In this document: piece by piece, positions 62,852 to 64,000 of the stretch
Layout: each line of letters opens with the position of its first letter
How positions within the stretch are numbered: position 1 is the stretch's first letter
Assembly (NCBI GenBank): GCA_947502405.1
Contig: CANMZT010000009.1
Coordinates: 62,001 to 126,000, forward strand
Reading direction: 5' to 3'
DNA length: 64,000 nt
From: an uncultured Algibacter sp.
Lineage (GTDB): Bacteria > Bacteroidota > Bacteroidia > Flavobacteriales > Flavobacteriaceae
Made by a program: the position numbers and the translations under genes
The notes under the pieces: generated by a model
Seen by the model: only the letters and a program-made list of their open reading frames with translations
The model's database searches: none
Told to the model about the DNA's origin: nothing

Positions 62852-63424
62852 CTATCCATTTTCATTTAAGGCCTGTTCAATCGCTTTTACCTTTTTCATT
62901 AACGTATTAAATTGTTGCTTAACCTCTTGTAGGTCAAAATCTAATCCATGATGTTCAATTTCTTGTTGTGCACCTTCTAAAATCAAACATGAAGATTCAA
63001 AACGTTTCATTAGATTTTTGTCTCTTTCAATAGTTTTGGGTTTAACTAATCGTAAAGCGTATAGTACATATAGTATTAAAGCAATAATAATACAGCTGGG
63101 TATTATAATAATTGTGGCTGCTATACCAATTAAAAAGTTAGTTAGCGTACTGTCATCAAATATTTCACCAGCATCATTGTGATAGGCTTCATGGCAGTGA
63201 TTAGGGCCATCTACAGGATAAAACGTAGTATCGATTATTTTTTCAAACCAAGACCAATACCACGGAATTTTTCCAGATTCAAAATTATAATGATGATTGT
63301 AGTAGCCTACTCTAGCCGAAATTGTATTGTCAGGGTTGCCACCAGCCAGTGCATTTCCTAATTGATCTATAGAAACAAAAAAGTGTGAAAAGAACTTCCA
63401 AATTTTAGTTGTTTTAGTAATCAT
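62852..63424 (-). CDS. Small membrane protein with phage-like GGNPDNTISAR motif
   Basis: 190 residues. The N-terminal part DQLGNALAGGNPDNTISARV and the later PNHCHEAY match the pattern LN-x-L-GG-x-P-D-E-T-I-S-x-R ... HC known from small phage proteins near lysis genes. It is followed by a transmembrane helix (NFLIGIAATIIIIPSCIIIA LILYVLY) and a helical C-terminal tail (LEGAQQEIEHHGLDFDLQEV). No other phage gene is nearby. Function unknown. It is transcribed away from the oxidoreductase at the window end. Confidence 0.6.
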   Translation of the reverse strand: MITKTTKIWKFFSHFFVSIDQLGNALAGGNPDNTISARVGYYNHHYNFESGKIPWYWSWFEKIIDTTFYPVDGPNHCHEAYHNDAGEIFDDSTLTNFLIGIAATIIIIPSCIIIALILYVLYALRLVKPKTIERDKNLMKRFESSCLILEGAQQEIEHHGLDFDLQEVKQQFNTLMKKVKAIEQALNENG

Positions 63425-63596
63425 AATCCGTTGAAATTAATGGTTTAAATCGCAGAGATGTAAAAAAACACCTCATTAAAGCTACTAAAGTGTTATAGAG
63501 AAAGTGCTTTAAAGATAGTAAAATAGTTGTTTGGTGATTTGTTGAATCTCTAGACTTTTTAAAAATGAACCCAAAAAGCAGATTGGTTATTTACAA

Positions 63597-64000
63597 CTAA
63601 GCAATTTTATCATGCACCTTAGTGTGCTTCCCACCATTCCAAAGTGTTAAAATATCAGTTGCTACATGTGCTCCACTACCTGAAGCTATGGCAAATTGAC
63701 TGCGCCACCCTGCTAAAGTCCCAGCAACATATAAATTCTTTTCAATTAAATGGTCTGTGTTTTTTAGCCAAATCCTATCTTTTTCAATGGCGGCTCTTGG
63801 GTGCGGTTCAATATAATGTTCTAAACCTTTAATCGTCATTAAATTGGTATAGCCAACAGCAATCACAGCAAGTTTAGATTGATAAGTATTTTTATTAGTT
63901 TTTATTATAAACCCGTTTGCTGATTTTGATATTTCTAAAACCTTTTCTCTGTCAATTTGCTCAACATGCGGGTATAAGTTTGCAAGTTGTGCTTTGCCGC
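63597..64000 (-). CDS. FAD-dependent oxidoreductase, C-terminal part (partial)
   Basis: The minus-strand frame is open from the window end (KAQLANLYPHVEQIDREKVL) to TAA at 63597-63599. It contains SKLAVIAVGYTNLMTIKGLE and the closing flavin-binding segment of thioredoxin-reductase-like enzymes, IEKNLYVAGTLAGWRSQFAI and ASGSGAHVATDIL, in which the GD-type loop is replaced by GTLAGWRS. It is a pyridine nucleotide-disulfide oxidoreductase family member of unknown substrate. The N-terminal FAD and NAD motifs lie outside the window. An internal GTG at 63866 is not the start. Confidence 0.85.
   Translation of the reverse strand, partial: GKAQLANLYPHVEQIDREKVLEISKSANGFIIKTNKNTYQSKLAVIAVGYTNLMTIKGLEHYIEPHPRAAIEKDRIWLKNTDHLIEKNLYVAGTLAGWRSQFAIASGSGAHVATDILTLWNGGKHTKVHDKIA

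Noticed and set aside
62852-63424. Prophage remnant around the phage-like protein
   Set aside because: No integrase, capsid, tail or lysis gene lies nearby; a single motif match does not support a prophage.

Overview
The window is about 64 kb of an AT-rich genome from a Bacteroidota bacterium, almost certainly a marine-type member of the Flavobacteriaceae. The evidence is: low GC; promoters that fit the Bacteroidetes TAnnTTTG -7 box; almost no Shine-Dalgarno sequences; many secreted lipoproteins with FLSC/SFSC-type lipoboxes; a type IX secretion C-terminal domain; LytTR and TPR-fused histidine kinases; an OlsF-type bifunctional acyltransferase; and the serS - TPR - DUF4286 - rsmA - mgtE gene order typical of that family. 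No rRNA, tRNA, CRISPR array, intact transposase or prophage was seen.

Layout. 1-7 kb: end of serS, a 600-bp gap with a tiny ORF and a strong terminator, a TPR protein, a decayed acetyltransferase remnant, DUF4286, rsmA, mgtE, a cupin and a 2-hydroxyacid dehydrogenase. Dispersed repeat elements lie in most of the gaps from rsmA to the dehydrogenase. 7-12.4 kb: small stress-type genes (membrane LuxR protein, DUF4199, DUF1801, two VOC proteins, a TauE/SafE permease, a TM2 protein), then an ArsR - DUF6428 - LMW phosphatase arsenic-type module with no adjacent efflux pump. 12.3-18.1 kb: a cell-surface protein, olsF-like aminolipid synthase, aspartate kinase, a GNAT and fbp. 18.2-24 kb: six minus-strand secreted or outer-membrane proteins. 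24-29.7 kb: two two-component systems of different classes (HisKA_3/NarL and LytS/LytTR), each with a TPR sensor, and a 51-aa lipoprotein gene between them on the other strand.

29.7-44 kb is a nitrogen and carbon assimilation block: gltBD (minus) diverges from porin - amtB - glnK - amtB - glnK (plus), followed by ppc (minus), which supplies oxaloacetate. 44-49 kb: an uncharacterised cysteine-rich, nitronate-monooxygenase-like protein behind a well placed Crp/Fnr-type operator, then nadA-nadB and a short ssb. 49-58 kb: housekeeping and small genes (DinB, GNAT, zinc ribbon, GIDE-domain protein, CBS pair, tdh, HupE, a lipoprotein-VOC fusion, dCMP deaminase, S41 protease).

58.3-62.8 kb is the most unusual region. 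A 653-aa lipoprotein with a C-terminal HEAIHAE metallopeptidase-like domain is followed by a small putative lipoprotein. Downstream lie two orphan fragments that resemble only the last ~40-50 residues of that large protein. Each fragment overlaps the start of a different small secreted-protein gene, one ruined by three frameshifts and one intact. A ~220-bp repeat occurs twice, on either side of the last module. This looks like a cassette array of alternative toxin or enzyme tips with partner genes, comparable to orphan CDI/Rhs modules; the function is inferred. The window ends with a small membrane protein carrying a phage-like motif and the 3' end of a flavin oxidoreductase.
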